64,000 nt of DNA from Luteimonas aestuarii (GTDB lineage: Bacteria > Pseudomonadota > Gammaproteobacteria > Xanthomonadales > Xanthomonadaceae), in assembly GCF_004357985.1 (NCBI RefSeq), contig NZ_SMTF01000002.1:1-64000 (forward strand), in the 5' to 3' direction. Below are positions 8,741-19,110 of the stretch, one piece after another. The notes below the pieces were generated by a model. It did not search any database and was not told the origin of the DNA. It saw only the letters and a program-made list of their open reading frames with translations. Both the position numbers and the translations under genes were made by a program. The first letter of the stretch is position 1, and every line of letters starts with the position of its first letter.

Positions 8741-8829
8741 CGGCGGGCGTCCTGCCCGCCGCCCTCCGGGTCTGGATGATGTCCTTGATTCCGGACAAAA
8801 AGCTGGTGCTCGCTGAGCAATCCGGCGCA

Positions 8830-8835
8830 TACAAT
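8830..8835 (+). promoter_or_regulatory. -10 box TACAAT of fabG, leaderless spacing
   Basis: TACAAT ends exactly 6 bases before the ATG of the ketoreductase gene, the same layout as at uvrD, polA and hemF. There is no room for a ribosome binding site, so a leaderless transcript is inferred. Confidence 0.6.
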
Positions 8836-8841
8836 CCGGTC

Positions 8842-9573
8842 ATGGACAAGGCAATCAAACGCGCTCTCGTGACGGGCGGTAGTGGTGATATTGGCGGGGC
8901 GATCTGCCGGCGGCTGGCGGCGCAGGGGCTGCATGTGGTCGTGCATGCCAACGGCAACCGGGCGCGGGCCGAGGCGGTGGTGGGCGACATCGTTGCGGCG
9001 GGCGGCAGTGCCGAGGGGGTGGCGTTCGATGTCGCCGATGCCGAGGCGACGGGTTCCGCCATCGCGGCACTGCTCGAAGGCGGGCCGATCCAGGTCATCG
9101 TGAACAACGCCGGCATCCACGACGATGCACCGATGGCGGGCATGTCGGCCACGCAGTGGAAACGCGTGGTCGACGTGTCGCTGCATGGATTCTTCCACGT
9201 CACCCAGCCGCTGCTGCTGCCGATGGCGCGCAAGCGCTGGGGGCGCATCGTCAGCGTGTCGTCGGTGGTGGCGGTATTGGGCAACCGCGGGCAGGCGAAC
9301 TACGCCGCGGCCAAGGCCGCGCTGCATGGCGCGACGAAATCGCTGGCGCGGGAGATGGCGTCGCGTGGCATCACCGCCAACGTGGTCGCCCCGGGCGTGA
9401 TCGCCGGCAGCATGGCGTCGGACGCGTTTCCCGAGGAGATGGTGCGCCAGGTCGTACCCGCGGCGCGCGCCGGCACGCCGGACGAAGTGGCCGCGCTGGT
9501 CGCGTTCCTGTGTTCCGATGAGGCCGGTTACATCAACGGCCAGGTGATCGGCATCAATGGCGGGATGGGCTGA
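8842..9573 (+). CDS. fabG: 3-oxoacyl-ACP reductase, FabG/ApeQ-like
   Basis: A 243-residue short-chain dehydrogenase. The NADP-binding motif is TGGSGDIG (residues about 11-18), NNAG is near 89, and the catalytic Ser/Tyr/Lys are in SVSSVVA and YAAAKAAL. The C-terminal IAGSMASDAFPEE region and ending GYINGQVIGINGGM are FabG-like. It would reduce 3-ketoacyl-ACP in each round of polyene extension. The ATG was chosen because it directly precedes the Rossmann strand and lies 6 bases behind a TACAAT box. The gene is separated from the other plus-strand pigment genes by a repeat region and seems to have its own promoter. It converges on the minus-strand ketosynthase operon. Confidence 0.88.
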   Translation: MDKAIKRALVTGGSGDIGGAICRRLAAQGLHVVVHANGNRARAEAVVGDIVAAGGSAEGVAFDVADAEATGSAIAALLEGGPIQVIVNNAGIHDDAPMAGMSATQWKRVVDVSLHGFFHVTQPLLLPMARKRWGRIVSVSSVVAVLGNRGQANYAAAKAALHGATKSLAREMASRGITANVVAPGVIAGSMASDAFPEEMVRQVVPAARAGTPDEVAALVAFLCSDEAGYINGQVIGINGGMG

Positions 9574-9908
9574 CCCACCCAGCATCCGGATGCGCTGAAC
9601 CCCGTGGGGAAGCGGGATGCGCAAGTTCCGCCGGGAGGCTTGCCTGGCTGCACCCAGCCCGGAACATGTGCGTGGATGGGATTCGCGATTGCGCAGGTCC
9701 GCTGTCGCCGCGGGTCGCGGCCCGATATCCGCTTGGTTGCGGCGGCACCGGACCTGCGCTGGATCCATCGCGGGCAGCCACGGAAAGAGGGCACCTGCCG
9801 CCGGTGTTCCCGCGGTGCAATCCGACACCCTTTCGGGATGCCGTTAGTTGGTGTTCCGCCTCCTCGCGTGGCGGCCGGTGCAGAGCGATTGCCGCGAGGA
9901 CGCTTCCG
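9574..9908. other. Intergenic region between convergent genes
   Basis: About 335 bases between fabG and the facing flavoprotein gene. I see a 12-base perfect palindrome GCATCCGGATGC at 9582-9593 and a short CCCC/GGGG repeat after it, but no T-run and no gene that looks real. Nothing else could be identified. Confidence 0.5.
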
Positions 9909-11555
9909 TCAGGCCGCGTCCGCGTACCAGACCGCATGCAGGGACGCCGGGGCAGGGGAATCGCCAGACAGGAGCGCACCCAGTCCCTGGTCGTCGATGT
10001 CCGGGTGGCGCCTGCGCGCGTGCTGCAGCACTTCCGCCGCCAGCCAGCGCATGCGGTCGACATTGGCGGCGATGCGCGCGGCGAAGCCGTCGTCGTCGAG
10101 CGTGTCGTGCAGGGCGCGGTTCATGTCGTGGAACCAGTCGATGCGGAACTGGTCCAGCAGGCGCGCCGCGGGGCCGTCGTGGCCTTCGTTGCGGCGCCCC
10201 CACTCCCGCAGCATCGGCTGCATCGCGAGGTTGAGCGCGCGCGCCGCCTCGAACGCGGGACGCAGCCGGCCCAGCATCGCCACGTCGGTCATGCGTCCGG
10301 CGAAGAACAGCGGCGACAGCAGCGACCAGTAATACGTGTAGTCCCAGATCACCTTGACCGGCATCACCTGCGCATCGCCGAACAACGCGTACTGGTCCTG
10401 GTAGAGCGTCAGCGTGTTTTCGTAGAACGAAAAGAACAGCTGCTGGTAGAGCGACGCGTACGGAGCGAACGCGGCGCCCGCCGCGTCTTTCGCGACCAGG
10501 TCGCAGATGTAGGTATTGGCGATGGCGATGAAATCCGTGCCCGGCGAATAGAACGGATCGAGGAACACGCCGGATTCGCCGGTGAGCGCCCAGCGGCGCT
10601 CCGAGAACACCTGCTTGCAGCCGTGCGAGAAGTGGCGCAGGAACAGGAAATCCTGCAGCGTGTGCTGGCTGCGGTCGAGGCTGGCGGCGACCTGCGGCTG
10701 GTGCCGGCGCAGCCAGTCCATCGCCTTGTCGTGGGTGTTCATCGTTTCCAGCGGATGCATCTTCGCGTCGCAGACGATGCCCAGCGAGTGCGCGCCGGAC
10801 GACAGCGGGATCAGCCAGAACCAGTAGCCGGGCCCGCACATGTGGTTGGTCGAACGCCAGCGGTCGGGCGGGGTGCAGCGCTGCAGCCACTGCGCGTCCT
10901 CGGACCACGCGTTGGGATCGACGATGCCGTCCACGCGCCACCAGGCGGCATTGGCGTCGTGGGCGTTCGGCTGGGCGAGGTCGAGCTTGCGCTTGAGCAG
11001 CCCTGCCCGGCCGCTGGCATCCACCAGCCAGCGACAGGCGATTTGTCGCGTCTCGCCTTCGTGTTCGTAGGTGACGCCGTGGTCGCCCTCGCCGTCGTCG
11101 AGATCAAGCGTGCGTACCACGGCGCCGTCGTTGAACGCGATGCCGGCGGCGCGGGCGCGTTCGCCGAGGAAGTTCTCGAAGCGGCCGCGGTCGATCTGCC
11201 AGGATGGCGTCGGCAGGATCTGGCTCACGCCCAGCTCGGTGCAGCGGTCGACGCGATCGCTGCCTTCCGAGAAGAAGAAGCGGAAGCCGAACTTGCGGAT
11301 CTGCTCGCTGTCGAGATGCTCGCGCAGCCCCAGCACGTTGGCCAGGTAGTGCGCACCGATCTCGACCGTCGACTCGCCCACTTTGTGGGCGGCTTCGCGC
11401 ACCGGATGCGTGTGCCGTTCCAGCACCGTGATGGACAGGTCCGGCGATTGCTGCCGCAGTTGCAGCGCGAGCGTCAGGCCCGCCAGCCCGCCGCCGAGGA
11501 TGGCGACATCGACGCGTCGTGCGCCAGCGGGCGAGTGTTGCGATATCGAAGCCAT
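9909..11555 (-). CDS. Second halogenase-like FAD oxidoreductase of the pigment cluster
   Basis: A 548-residue flavoprotein. Motifs: ILGGGLAGLTLAL near the N-terminus, HKVGESTVEIG, GRAGLLKRK, WFWLIP (a WxWxIP halogenase signature) and FLDPFYSPGTDF. The C-terminal third is long and helical with several Trp/Tyr-rich stretches. It belongs to the same superfamily as flavin halogenases but differs clearly from the first one in this cluster, so the two may act on different positions or one may be a desaturase or oxygenase. A good ribosome binding site (GGAGG, 7 bases) precedes the ATG. It overlaps the GT2 gene end by 1 base and is the last gene of a minus-strand operon. Confidence 0.75.
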   Translation of the reverse strand: MASISQHSPAGARRVDVAILGGGLAGLTLALQLRQQSPDLSITVLERHTHPVREAAHKVGESTVEIGAHYLANVLGLREHLDSEQIRKFGFRFFFSEGSDRVDRCTELGVSQILPTPSWQIDRGRFENFLGERARAAGIAFNDGAVVRTLDLDDGEGDHGVTYEHEGETRQIACRWLVDASGRAGLLKRKLDLAQPNAHDANAAWWRVDGIVDPNAWSEDAQWLQRCTPPDRWRSTNHMCGPGYWFWLIPLSSGAHSLGIVCDAKMHPLETMNTHDKAMDWLRRHQPQVAASLDRSQHTLQDFLFLRHFSHGCKQVFSERRWALTGESGVFLDPFYSPGTDFIAIANTYICDLVAKDAAGAAFAPYASLYQQLFFSFYENTLTLYQDQYALFGDAQVMPVKVIWDYTYYWSLLSPLFFAGRMTDVAMLGRLRPAFEAARALNLAMQPMLREWGRRNEGHDGPAARLLDQFRIDWFHDMNRALHDTLDDDGFAARIAANVDRMRWLAAEVLQHARRRHPDIDDQGLGALLSGDSPAPASLHAVWYADAA

Positions 11556-12376
11556 CAACGTGCCTCCTGCAGGGCGGAGGACGACATGATCGCGCCTGCG
11601 CCGGGGTCATGGATGACCGGGGGATGACGCCGCGCCTCGCGATAGGCGCGCAGCACCTGGCCGCGCGCGACCACCTGCGCCACCACGTGGGTGGTAATGC
11701 GCTGCAGGTCGCGGAACAGGCGGAAATGGCTCTTGCGGAACTGCTCGCTGCCGCCGCAGGTGGCGTAACGCGTTTCCACCGGGACCGACACCACGCCGAA
11801 GCCCAGCCCGCGCGCGGCCGAGATCAGGATCTGCGCCTCGAACACGAAGCCTTCGCCGGGCACGTCCTGCAATGCCAGCACCGGTGCCGGATACAGCCGC
11901 TGCCCGCTCTGGCTGTCCACCAGCCGGAAGCCGCAGGCCCAGGCCAGGCCCCAATCGCCGAAGTCGTTGCCGATGCGCCGGTACCAGGGCTGGGTGGAGC
12001 GCTTCTTCAGTCGCGCGCCGTTGACGATGTTGCCAGGATGCGCGTTGGCCGCGGCGATCATGCGCGGGATGTCGTCGGCGTGGTGCTGGCCGTCGCCATC
12101 CATCGTGACCACGGCGGCCATGCCTTGGCGCAAGGCCTCGGCGAAGCCGTCGCGCAAAGCTTGCCCCTTGCCCATGCGCGCCCCGTGGCGCAGCAGGGTG
12201 ACCGGCAGCGCGGCGACGATGGCGGCGGTGTCGTCATCGGAGCCGTCGTCCACCACGATCACGCGGTCGCACTGCGCAAGCGCACCTTCGACCACCTCGC
12301 GGATGCGCAGCGCTTCGTTCAGCGCCGGGATCACCACCGCCACGTTGCCGCGATACAGGCGCGTCTGCTCAGCCAT
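11555..12376 (-). CDS. Family 2 glycosyltransferase (DPM1/DPG-synthase-like)
   Basis: A 273-residue GT-A fold enzyme. VAVVIPALNEA opens the nucleotide-sugar domain, VIVVDDGSDDDT and the metal-binding VTMDGDGQHHADD (DxD-type) follow, and QSGQRLYPA and FVFEAQILISA are acceptor-side blocks. It has no clear C-terminal membrane helices, so it is probably a soluble or peripheral polyprenyl-phosphate or lipid glycosyltransferase. GT2 genes accompany aryl-polyene clusters and may glycosylate the polyene head group or its carrier lipid; the substrate is unknown. Its ATG overlaps the stop of the half ketosynthase gene by 8 bases. Confidence 0.82.
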   Translation of the reverse strand: MAEQTRLYRGNVAVVIPALNEALRIREVVEGALAQCDRVIVVDDGSDDDTAAIVAALPVTLLRHGARMGKGQALRDGFAEALRQGMAAVVTMDGDGQHHADDIPRMIAAANAHPGNIVNGARLKKRSTQPWYRRIGNDFGDWGLAWACGFRLVDSQSGQRLYPAPVLALQDVPGEGFVFEAQILISAARGLGFGVVSVPVETRYATCGGSEQFRKSHFRLFRDLQRITTHVVAQVVARGQVLRAYREARRHPPVIHDPGAGAIMSSSALQEAR

Positions 12377-13148
12377 GCGCGAACTCCACGGCCAGCACGC
12401 GGCCGCCGCTGGCGTCCAGCGCCACGCGGGGCGCTGCATTCGCAAGCGCATCGAACAGCGGGAGCATCGGTGCCATGGCGTTGCGCGGCGCATGGCGCGA
12501 CAGCGCGCCTTCGCCTCCGCTGGCCGTGTCGTCCTGCAGCGTGATCGAAAGGCCGGGGCCATCGCCCTCGCGCACCAGCACCAGGGCTGCGCCGAGCAGG
12601 CCTTCGCTCTGCGTCATCGTGCCCAGCAGGCCGACGGCAGTGGTGTCGTAGGCGGCGAGGAGCACGGCCTTTTCGCCGCCTGCGAGCTGCAGCAGCGCTT
12701 CCAGCAGGCCCTGCGCGAAGGTCGCGCCATGCGCACTGATCGCCGTGGCCGCGCGCGTGCAGCCGGCACCAATGGTCCAGTAGCCCGCGGCGGCGTTGTG
12801 CACGGAGTTGTGGAACTTCGTCGGCGAGATGTCGGTCGGCGATTCCGCGAGCGTGGCGCACATGTAGTCGGTGATGCCGAGGTCGCCATGCGTCGATGCG
12901 AATACGGATGGCAGTGACGCGGGATCGACGCCGGCGTCCTGGCACGCGGCCAGCGCAACCTCCAGCGCAACGGCCACCGAGGGCGGCGCACGCCGACGCT
13001 CGTTGGGGGCCAGCAACTGCGGCGAAGGCTTCGCCGGCGCATCGACCGGCAGGCCACCGCCGCGGGCGAATGCGCGGGCGGCCGGCCAGTCGGGAAGCCC
13101 GTTCGCCCAGAAGCCGATGCCGGCGATGCGCGCCTGCAGGGCACTCAT
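12369..13148 (-). CDS. Half-length ketosynthase, chain-length-factor type (ApeC-like)
   Basis: A 259-residue protein that covers only the N-terminal half of a beta-ketoacyl synthase. VFASTHGDLGITDYMC and PTKFHNSVHNAAAGYWTIG are the blocks I recognise from the Ketoacyl-synt_2 / chain length factor family of aryl-polyene clusters. The C-terminal half, which carries the two histidines of a working ketosynthase, is missing, so it is expected to be a non-condensing partner that shapes chain length for the full ketosynthase next to it. Genes are joined by an ATGA overlap, which favours equal amounts of both subunits. Confidence 0.8.
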   Translation of the reverse strand: MSALQARIAGIGFWANGLPDWPAARAFARGGGLPVDAPAKPSPQLLAPNERRRAPPSVAVALEVALAACQDAGVDPASLPSVFASTHGDLGITDYMCATLAESPTDISPTKFHNSVHNAAAGYWTIGAGCTRAATAISAHGATFAQGLLEALLQLAGGEKAVLLAAYDTTAVGLLGTMTQSEGLLGAALVLVREGDGPGLSITLQDDTASGGEGALSRHAPRNAMAPMLPLFDALANAAPRVALDASGGRVLAVEFAHG

Positions 13149-14347
13149 GCCGCCACCGCCTTGCCGAACACCAGCGAGCAGTTGTTGCCGCCGAAGCCGA
13201 ACGAGTTGTTCATGGCGAACGCGATGTCGCGCGCGGCGTTGTCGAAACGGATCTGCGGGCCGCAGGCCGGATCGGGCGTCTCGCTGCCGAGGGTGCCTGG
13301 CAGCACGCCGCGTTCCAGTGCAAGCAGGGCGACCACAGATTCGACGATGCCCGCCGCGCCCAGCGTGTGCCCGGTCCAGCCCTTGGTGGAGCTGGCATGC
13401 AGCGTGTCCGGGAACAGCGCGGCGACGGCGCGCGCCTCGACCGCATCGTTCGCGGGCGTGGACGTGCCGTGCAGGTTGAGGTAGCCGACGCTCGCGGCAT
13501 CGATGCCCGCACGTGCCAGCGCATCGCCCATCGCCAGCATGGCGCCAAGGCCTTCGGGATGTGGTGCCGACATGTGGTGCGCGTCGCTGGATTCGCCGTA
13601 GCCGCGCAACTGCAAACCGGTGTCGCCGTCGCGGGCGCGTTCCAGCAGCGCGAAGCCACCGGCCTCGCCCAGCGACAGGCCATCGCGCGTGGCATCGAAC
13701 GGGCGACAGCGCGCGCGCGAGACCAGGCCCAGGGCATTGAAGCCGAACAGCACGCTGCCGCACAGCGTGTCCACGCCGCCGACCAGCACCGCATCGGCCA
13801 CGCCCGCCTGCAGCATGCGCGCGCCTTGCGCAAACACCTTCGCACTCGACGAGCACGCCGTGGCCACGGTGATGCACGGCCCGCGCACGCCGGTGGCGTG
13901 CTGCACGAAATCGCCCAGCGAATGCGGCGTATGCACGATGGGGCGGGCAAGGTCGTCGGGGAAGCGCGCACTGCCATCGGCATCCGCGACGGCGCGTGCA
14001 TAGCCTTCCTCGCTGGCGCCGATGCTCGAGGTGGACGTGCCGATGACCGCCGCGACGCGCGTGGCGCCGTGGCGCTCGATCGCGGCCTGCACCGCCGCCG
14101 CCATGCCGTCCTGCTGCAGCGCCAGCCACGCGAGCCGGTTGTTGCGGCATTCCCAACCGGCGAGTGCATCGGGCAGGGGGGCGTCTTCCACGCCATCCAC
14201 GCGTCCGATCCAGGTGGGCAGCGGCGCATCGCCGAAGTCGTTGGCGCGCAACCCGCCCCGACGGGCGTGCAATGCGTCCGCCTGCGCCGCCTGCCCGCGT
14301 CCCAGCGCAGTCGTGGCGGTGTACGCGCGGATGGCGACGGCAGGCAT
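13145..14347 (-). CDS. Beta-ketoacyl-ACP synthase of polyene extension (ApeO/ApeR-like)
   Basis: A 400-residue ketosynthase of FabF type with a complete active site: Cys165 in VATACSSSAK, His293 in NLHGTSTPAND, Lys322 and His327 in STKGWTGHTLGAAG, and the C-terminal GFGGNN. It would condense malonyl-ACP with the aryl or polyenyl starter. It is slightly short against FabF (about 410). The ATG at 14347 is chosen because the protein begins directly with VAIRAYTATTALG, the usual first strand. It is the first gene of the minus-strand operon; the 108-base gap to the divergent YdcF gene should carry both promoters. Confidence 0.88.
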   Translation of the reverse strand: MPAVAIRAYTATTALGRGQAAQADALHARRGGLRANDFGDAPLPTWIGRVDGVEDAPLPDALAGWECRNNRLAWLALQQDGMAAAVQAAIERHGATRVAAVIGTSTSSIGASEEGYARAVADADGSARFPDDLARPIVHTPHSLGDFVQHATGVRGPCITVATACSSSAKVFAQGARMLQAGVADAVLVGGVDTLCGSVLFGFNALGLVSRARCRPFDATRDGLSLGEAGGFALLERARDGDTGLQLRGYGESSDAHHMSAPHPEGLGAMLAMGDALARAGIDAASVGYLNLHGTSTPANDAVEARAVAALFPDTLHASSTKGWTGHTLGAAGIVESVVALLALERGVLPGTLGSETPDPACGPQIRFDNAARDIAFAMNNSFGFGGNNCSLVFGKAVAA

Positions 14348-14455
14348 CGGCGGGGGATGTGTCGCAGGCACTCGGAACGTCCGTTTCGATGAGCCAGCGA
14401 GTATAGCCAGCGGCCGGTGACGGTAGACTGCCGCCCACTCCACGGGACCGCTGCG

Positions 14456-15154
14456 ATGGCCCGCACCCGACTGGCGCACCGGTTCAGCTTGCTGTCCGAC
14501 CGCGACGTGCTGCATTCGCTTGCGGTCACCGGGCTGGCCTGCATCGCCAGCGTGGGGCTGGTCTATGCCGCCTATCTGCTGCATGTGGTGCGGACCGCAA
14601 GGAACGCACCGGTGGTGCCTGCGCACGGACGTCGCGTGCTGCTGTTCGGCAAGCATGCGCCGCAGGGGCGGCTGGACACTGACTTCGAGGCGCGGGTGGC
14701 GCGAGCGGCCGCGCTCTGGCGGGCACGTCCGCCCGAGGCCATCCTGCTGCTGGGCGGTGGTGCGGAAGGCACCCTGTCCGAGGCGGCGATCGCGCGCGAG
14801 GCCCTGTTTGCCCGCGGCTTGCCCCCGGATGCGCCGCTGGTGATCGAAGACCGGTCGCGCGACACCCTCCAGAACCTGCGCAACGCGCGCACCCTGCTGC
14901 AGGCGGGGGATTCCACGGATGCGGCGGGCTGCGTCACCCTGCTCAGCAGCCGGTACCACCTGGCCCGTTGTGCTCTGTTCGCCCGTGGCCTGGGCCTGCG
15001 CTGGGAGTTGTGCGCGGCCGAGCCGGCGTTGTCCTGGCGACCCATGACGGCATGGCGCCTGGCGGGCGAGGCGGCCTATGTCTGCTGGGTCGACATCGGC
15101 ACCCGCTGGGCGCGGCTGATCCGGCACCAACGCATGCTGGCGAAGGTTGGCTGA
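14456..15154 (+). CDS. YdcF/ElyC-like DUF218 membrane protein
   Basis: A 232-residue protein with one N-terminal membrane helix (SLAVTGLACIASVGLVYAAYL, about residues 22-42) and a DUF218 domain: VLLFGKHAPQGRLDTDFEARVARAAALW, ILLLGGGAEG, ARGLPPDAPLVIEDRSRDTLQNLRNA and LLSSRYHLARC. Members such as ElyC and YdcF affect cell-envelope carbon flow in E. coli, but the chemistry is unclear. It is likely anchored in the inner membrane. The gene stands alone, divergent from the ketosynthase operon; a link to pigment synthesis is possible only by position. Confidence 0.75.
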   Translation: MARTRLAHRFSLLSDRDVLHSLAVTGLACIASVGLVYAAYLLHVVRTARNAPVVPAHGRRVLLFGKHAPQGRLDTDFEARVARAAALWRARPPEAILLLGGGAEGTLSEAAIAREALFARGLPPDAPLVIEDRSRDTLQNLRNARTLLQAGDSTDAAGCVTLLSSRYHLARCALFARGLGLRWELCAAEPALSWRPMTAWRLAGEAAYVCWVDIGTRWARLIRHQRMLAKVG

Positions 15155-15203
15155 AGCGCGATAACGTACATCCCGTCGCGGGCCAGCGGGCAAGGGGGAT
15201 GGG

Positions 15204-15638
15204 ATGGCGTCCAAGGCACCGAAGACCAGGCCGGAAACACGGGATGCCGGGGCCTTCATCGACGGCATCGACAATCCGCAGCGCCGCGAGGACGCGCGCA
15301 CCCTGCTGGCGATGATGCGCGCGGCGACCGGCTGCGAACCGGTGATGTGGGGTGCGAGCATCGTCGGCTTCGACCGCTATCGCTACCGGTATGAAAGCGG
15401 CCGGGAGGGCGACTGGCCGATCGTCGGGTTCTCGCCGCGCAAGCAGGCGCTTGTCCTGTACGTCATGCCGGGTTTCGATGGCTATGACGACTTGCTGGCC
15501 AGGCTGGGCAGGTTCACCCACGGCAAGTCCTGCCTGTACGTGAAGCGCTTGTCGGACGTGGATCCGGTGGTCCTGGATGCGCTGGTCCGGGCCTCGGTGG
15601 CCGACATGCGCCGGCGGTATCCGCCTGCATCCGGCTGA
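15204..15638 (+). CDS. DUF1801 domain protein
   Basis: A 144-residue cytoplasmic protein with the DUF1801 pattern: FIDGIDNPQRREDARTLLAMM, GCEPVMWGASIVGFDRYRYRYESGREGDWPIVGFSPRKQ and LYVMPGFDGYDDLLARLG with SCLYVKRLSDVD. The family (YdhG-like, alpha/beta fold) is common in bacteria and has no firm biochemical role. It occurs as a single gene 49 bases after the DUF218 gene, with GGGGGAT before the ATG as a ribosome binding site. Confidence 0.8.
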   Translation: MASKAPKTRPETRDAGAFIDGIDNPQRREDARTLLAMMRAATGCEPVMWGASIVGFDRYRYRYESGREGDWPIVGFSPRKQALVLYVMPGFDGYDDLLARLGRFTHGKSCLYVKRLSDVDPVVLDALVRASVADMRRRYPPASG

Positions 15639-15694
15639 CGCGCCGTTCATGCAGTCGGGCGGATGATGCAGGGGTCGACAGGGAGGATCACGTC

Positions 15695-16165
15695 ATGCAT
15701 CCCAACCGTTTTTCACGCTTCCTCTGGCTGGCCGGCGCCCTGCTGGTGCTGGCCGGCTGCGCCAGCTCGCATACGCTGACCGGCAATCCGCGGCCGGCGA
15801 TCGATCCGGCTGAAGTCCGGCTCTACTTCGGACCGCCCGCGGGCGGATACGAGGAAATCGCGCGGCTCAACGTGTCCAGCGGCGCGTTCACCTATGGCGA
15901 GCAGAACAAGGCCAACGCCATCGAAGCCCGGCTGCGTCGCGAGGCGGCCCGGCTGGGCGCGAACGGCGTGCTGTTCCAGGGCACGGCCGATGGCTATGGC
16001 AACAGCGGCGTCAGCGTCGGCGGTGGCGTGGGCCGGGGCGGCGGCCGGAGTTTTTCCAGCGTTGGCGTGGGCGTGAACATCTCGCCCACGCAGAAGTACG
16101 CCAACGGCATCGCCATCCATGTGCCGAACCCGCCGCCATTGCAGGCGCCGCCTCCGCAGGAGTAA
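15695..16165 (+). CDS. Small outer-membrane lipoprotein
   Basis: A 156-residue protein with a lipoprotein signal (hydrophobic stretch FLWLAGALLVLAGC, lipobox LAGC, Cys22). The mature part has EVRLYFGPPAGGYEEIARLNVSSGA and ends in a Gly-rich region (GVSVGGGVGRGGGRS) and a Pro-rich tail. The body resembles uncharacterised Xanthomonadaceae lipoproteins that sense or mark envelope state, but I cannot name the family. GGGAGGA lies ahead of the ATG. A strong hairpin after the gene ends transcription. Confidence 0.8.
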   Translation: MHPNRFSRFLWLAGALLVLAGCASSHTLTGNPRPAIDPAEVRLYFGPPAGGYEEIARLNVSSGAFTYGEQNKANAIEARLRREAARLGANGVLFQGTADGYGNSGVSVGGGVGRGGGRSFSSVGVGVNISPTQKYANGIAIHVPNPPPLQAPPPQE

Positions 16166-16181
16166 GCGGCGTTGTGATCCA

Positions 16182-16212
16182 CGGACACGGCGGCGCGATG
16201 CCGCCGTGTCCG
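16182..16212. terminator. Bidirectional hairpin between convergent genes
   Basis: A perfect 13-bp stem CGGACACGGCGGC / GCCGCCGTGTCCG with a 5-base loop (GCGAT). It sits between the lipoprotein gene and the facing peptidase gene and so serves both directions. There is no T-run, so termination may need help from Rho. Confidence 0.7.
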
Positions 16213-16220
16213 CATGTGGC

Positions 16221-18494
<2,274 letters not shown>

Positions 18495-18585
18495 CTAGCC
18501 GCCCCGGCGTCACCGGATGGCCTGCGCAGGATGTCGTCGCTACGCGAGCGTGTGCGGCCGCAGACGGGCTTGGCATACTGCGCTG

Positions 18586-19038
18586 ATGCTTCATGGACAC
18601 GGACATTCCATCGCTGCGGCGGTCATTTCATTGGTCTTGCCGTTCGCTTCAGCGGCGAGCGAGCCGCCGCGCTACCCACCCGGTTCCGACGTGCCGGCGA
18701 CGGGCAGTGCGTTCATCCTGCCGCACGCACCGCAGGCGCGGATGATCGATGGCACCACGACCTGTGAGCTCATCGCCGGCCTGCGGGCGCGCAACGGCGA
18801 CGTGCTGGCCGGGGGCGTGCACCTGTTCCGATGGGGGCAGGACGAGCCGTTCATGCACGTGGCGACGCGCGAGGATGGACTGCTGGTCGCGCACTTCGAG
18901 GCACGGCCCAACGAAACCGTCATCGGTGCGGCCTACCACTGGCACCCACGCAGCAGGCGCCCGATGTGGATGCCGAGGCAGCGCACGACGTGCAGGGCAG
19001 GCCGGGTACAGGCGGGCGCGCTGGAGCCCGCGACGTAG
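18586..19038 (+). CDS. Hypothetical secreted protein, possibly broken at the 3' end
   Basis: A 150-residue reading frame with a plausible signal peptide (hydrophobic AAAVISLVLPFASAAS) and a coherent middle (TTTCELIAGLRARNGDVLAGGVHLFRWGQDEPFMHVATREDGLLVAHFEA). After HWHPRSRRPMW the composition turns Arg-rich and low in hydrophobics, as expected when a frame is lost, so the true C-terminus may be in another frame. I do not recognise the family. The coding region is divergent from the DPP4-like gene and convergent with the GST gene. Confidence 0.4.
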   Translation: MLHGHGHSIAAAVISLVLPFASAASEPPRYPPGSDVPATGSAFILPHAPQARMIDGTTTCELIAGLRARNGDVLAGGVHLFRWGQDEPFMHVATREDGLLVAHFEARPNETVIGAAYHWHPRSRRPMWMPRQRTTCRAGRVQAGALEPAT

Positions 19039-19110
19039 TCGGCGTTTTAGGCAACACTCCGCCGTGGCCACCTGTAATGCAGGCACACGCGCTTCGCTTC
19101 CAACCGACCC

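Larger units (their letters stand above)
8319..8841. repeat. Composite intergenic repeat region without a gene
   Basis: No convincing gene here. It contains, in order: a REP-like unit (CATCCTCGCGAAGGCGGGG, near 8421-8439) that runs into a G-rich tract; a CGCCCGC/CGGCG-type inverted repeat near 8598; a 10-bp inverted repeat TTTCTTTTTG / CAAAAAGAAA at 8620-8629 and 8636-8645; and a hairpin at 8707-8740 with arms TTTTTCGAC / GTCGAAAAA. The segment around 8620-8740 looks like a family of intergenic repeats that I recall as common in Xanthomonadaceae chromosomes, where spurious short proteins with FLWFVSFWARKKK-like ends are often predicted across them. The promoter of fabG lies at the right end. 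Confidence 0.6.

Noticed and set aside
9582-9593. GCATCCGGATGC palindrome as a terminator after fabG
   Set aside because: The perfect palindrome has no loop and no T-run behind it, so it does not look like a terminator. A regulatory role cannot be excluded.
18586-19038. The small secreted protein as a solid gene
   Set aside because: The N-terminal half is plausible but the C-terminus looks out of frame. It is listed only with low confidence.
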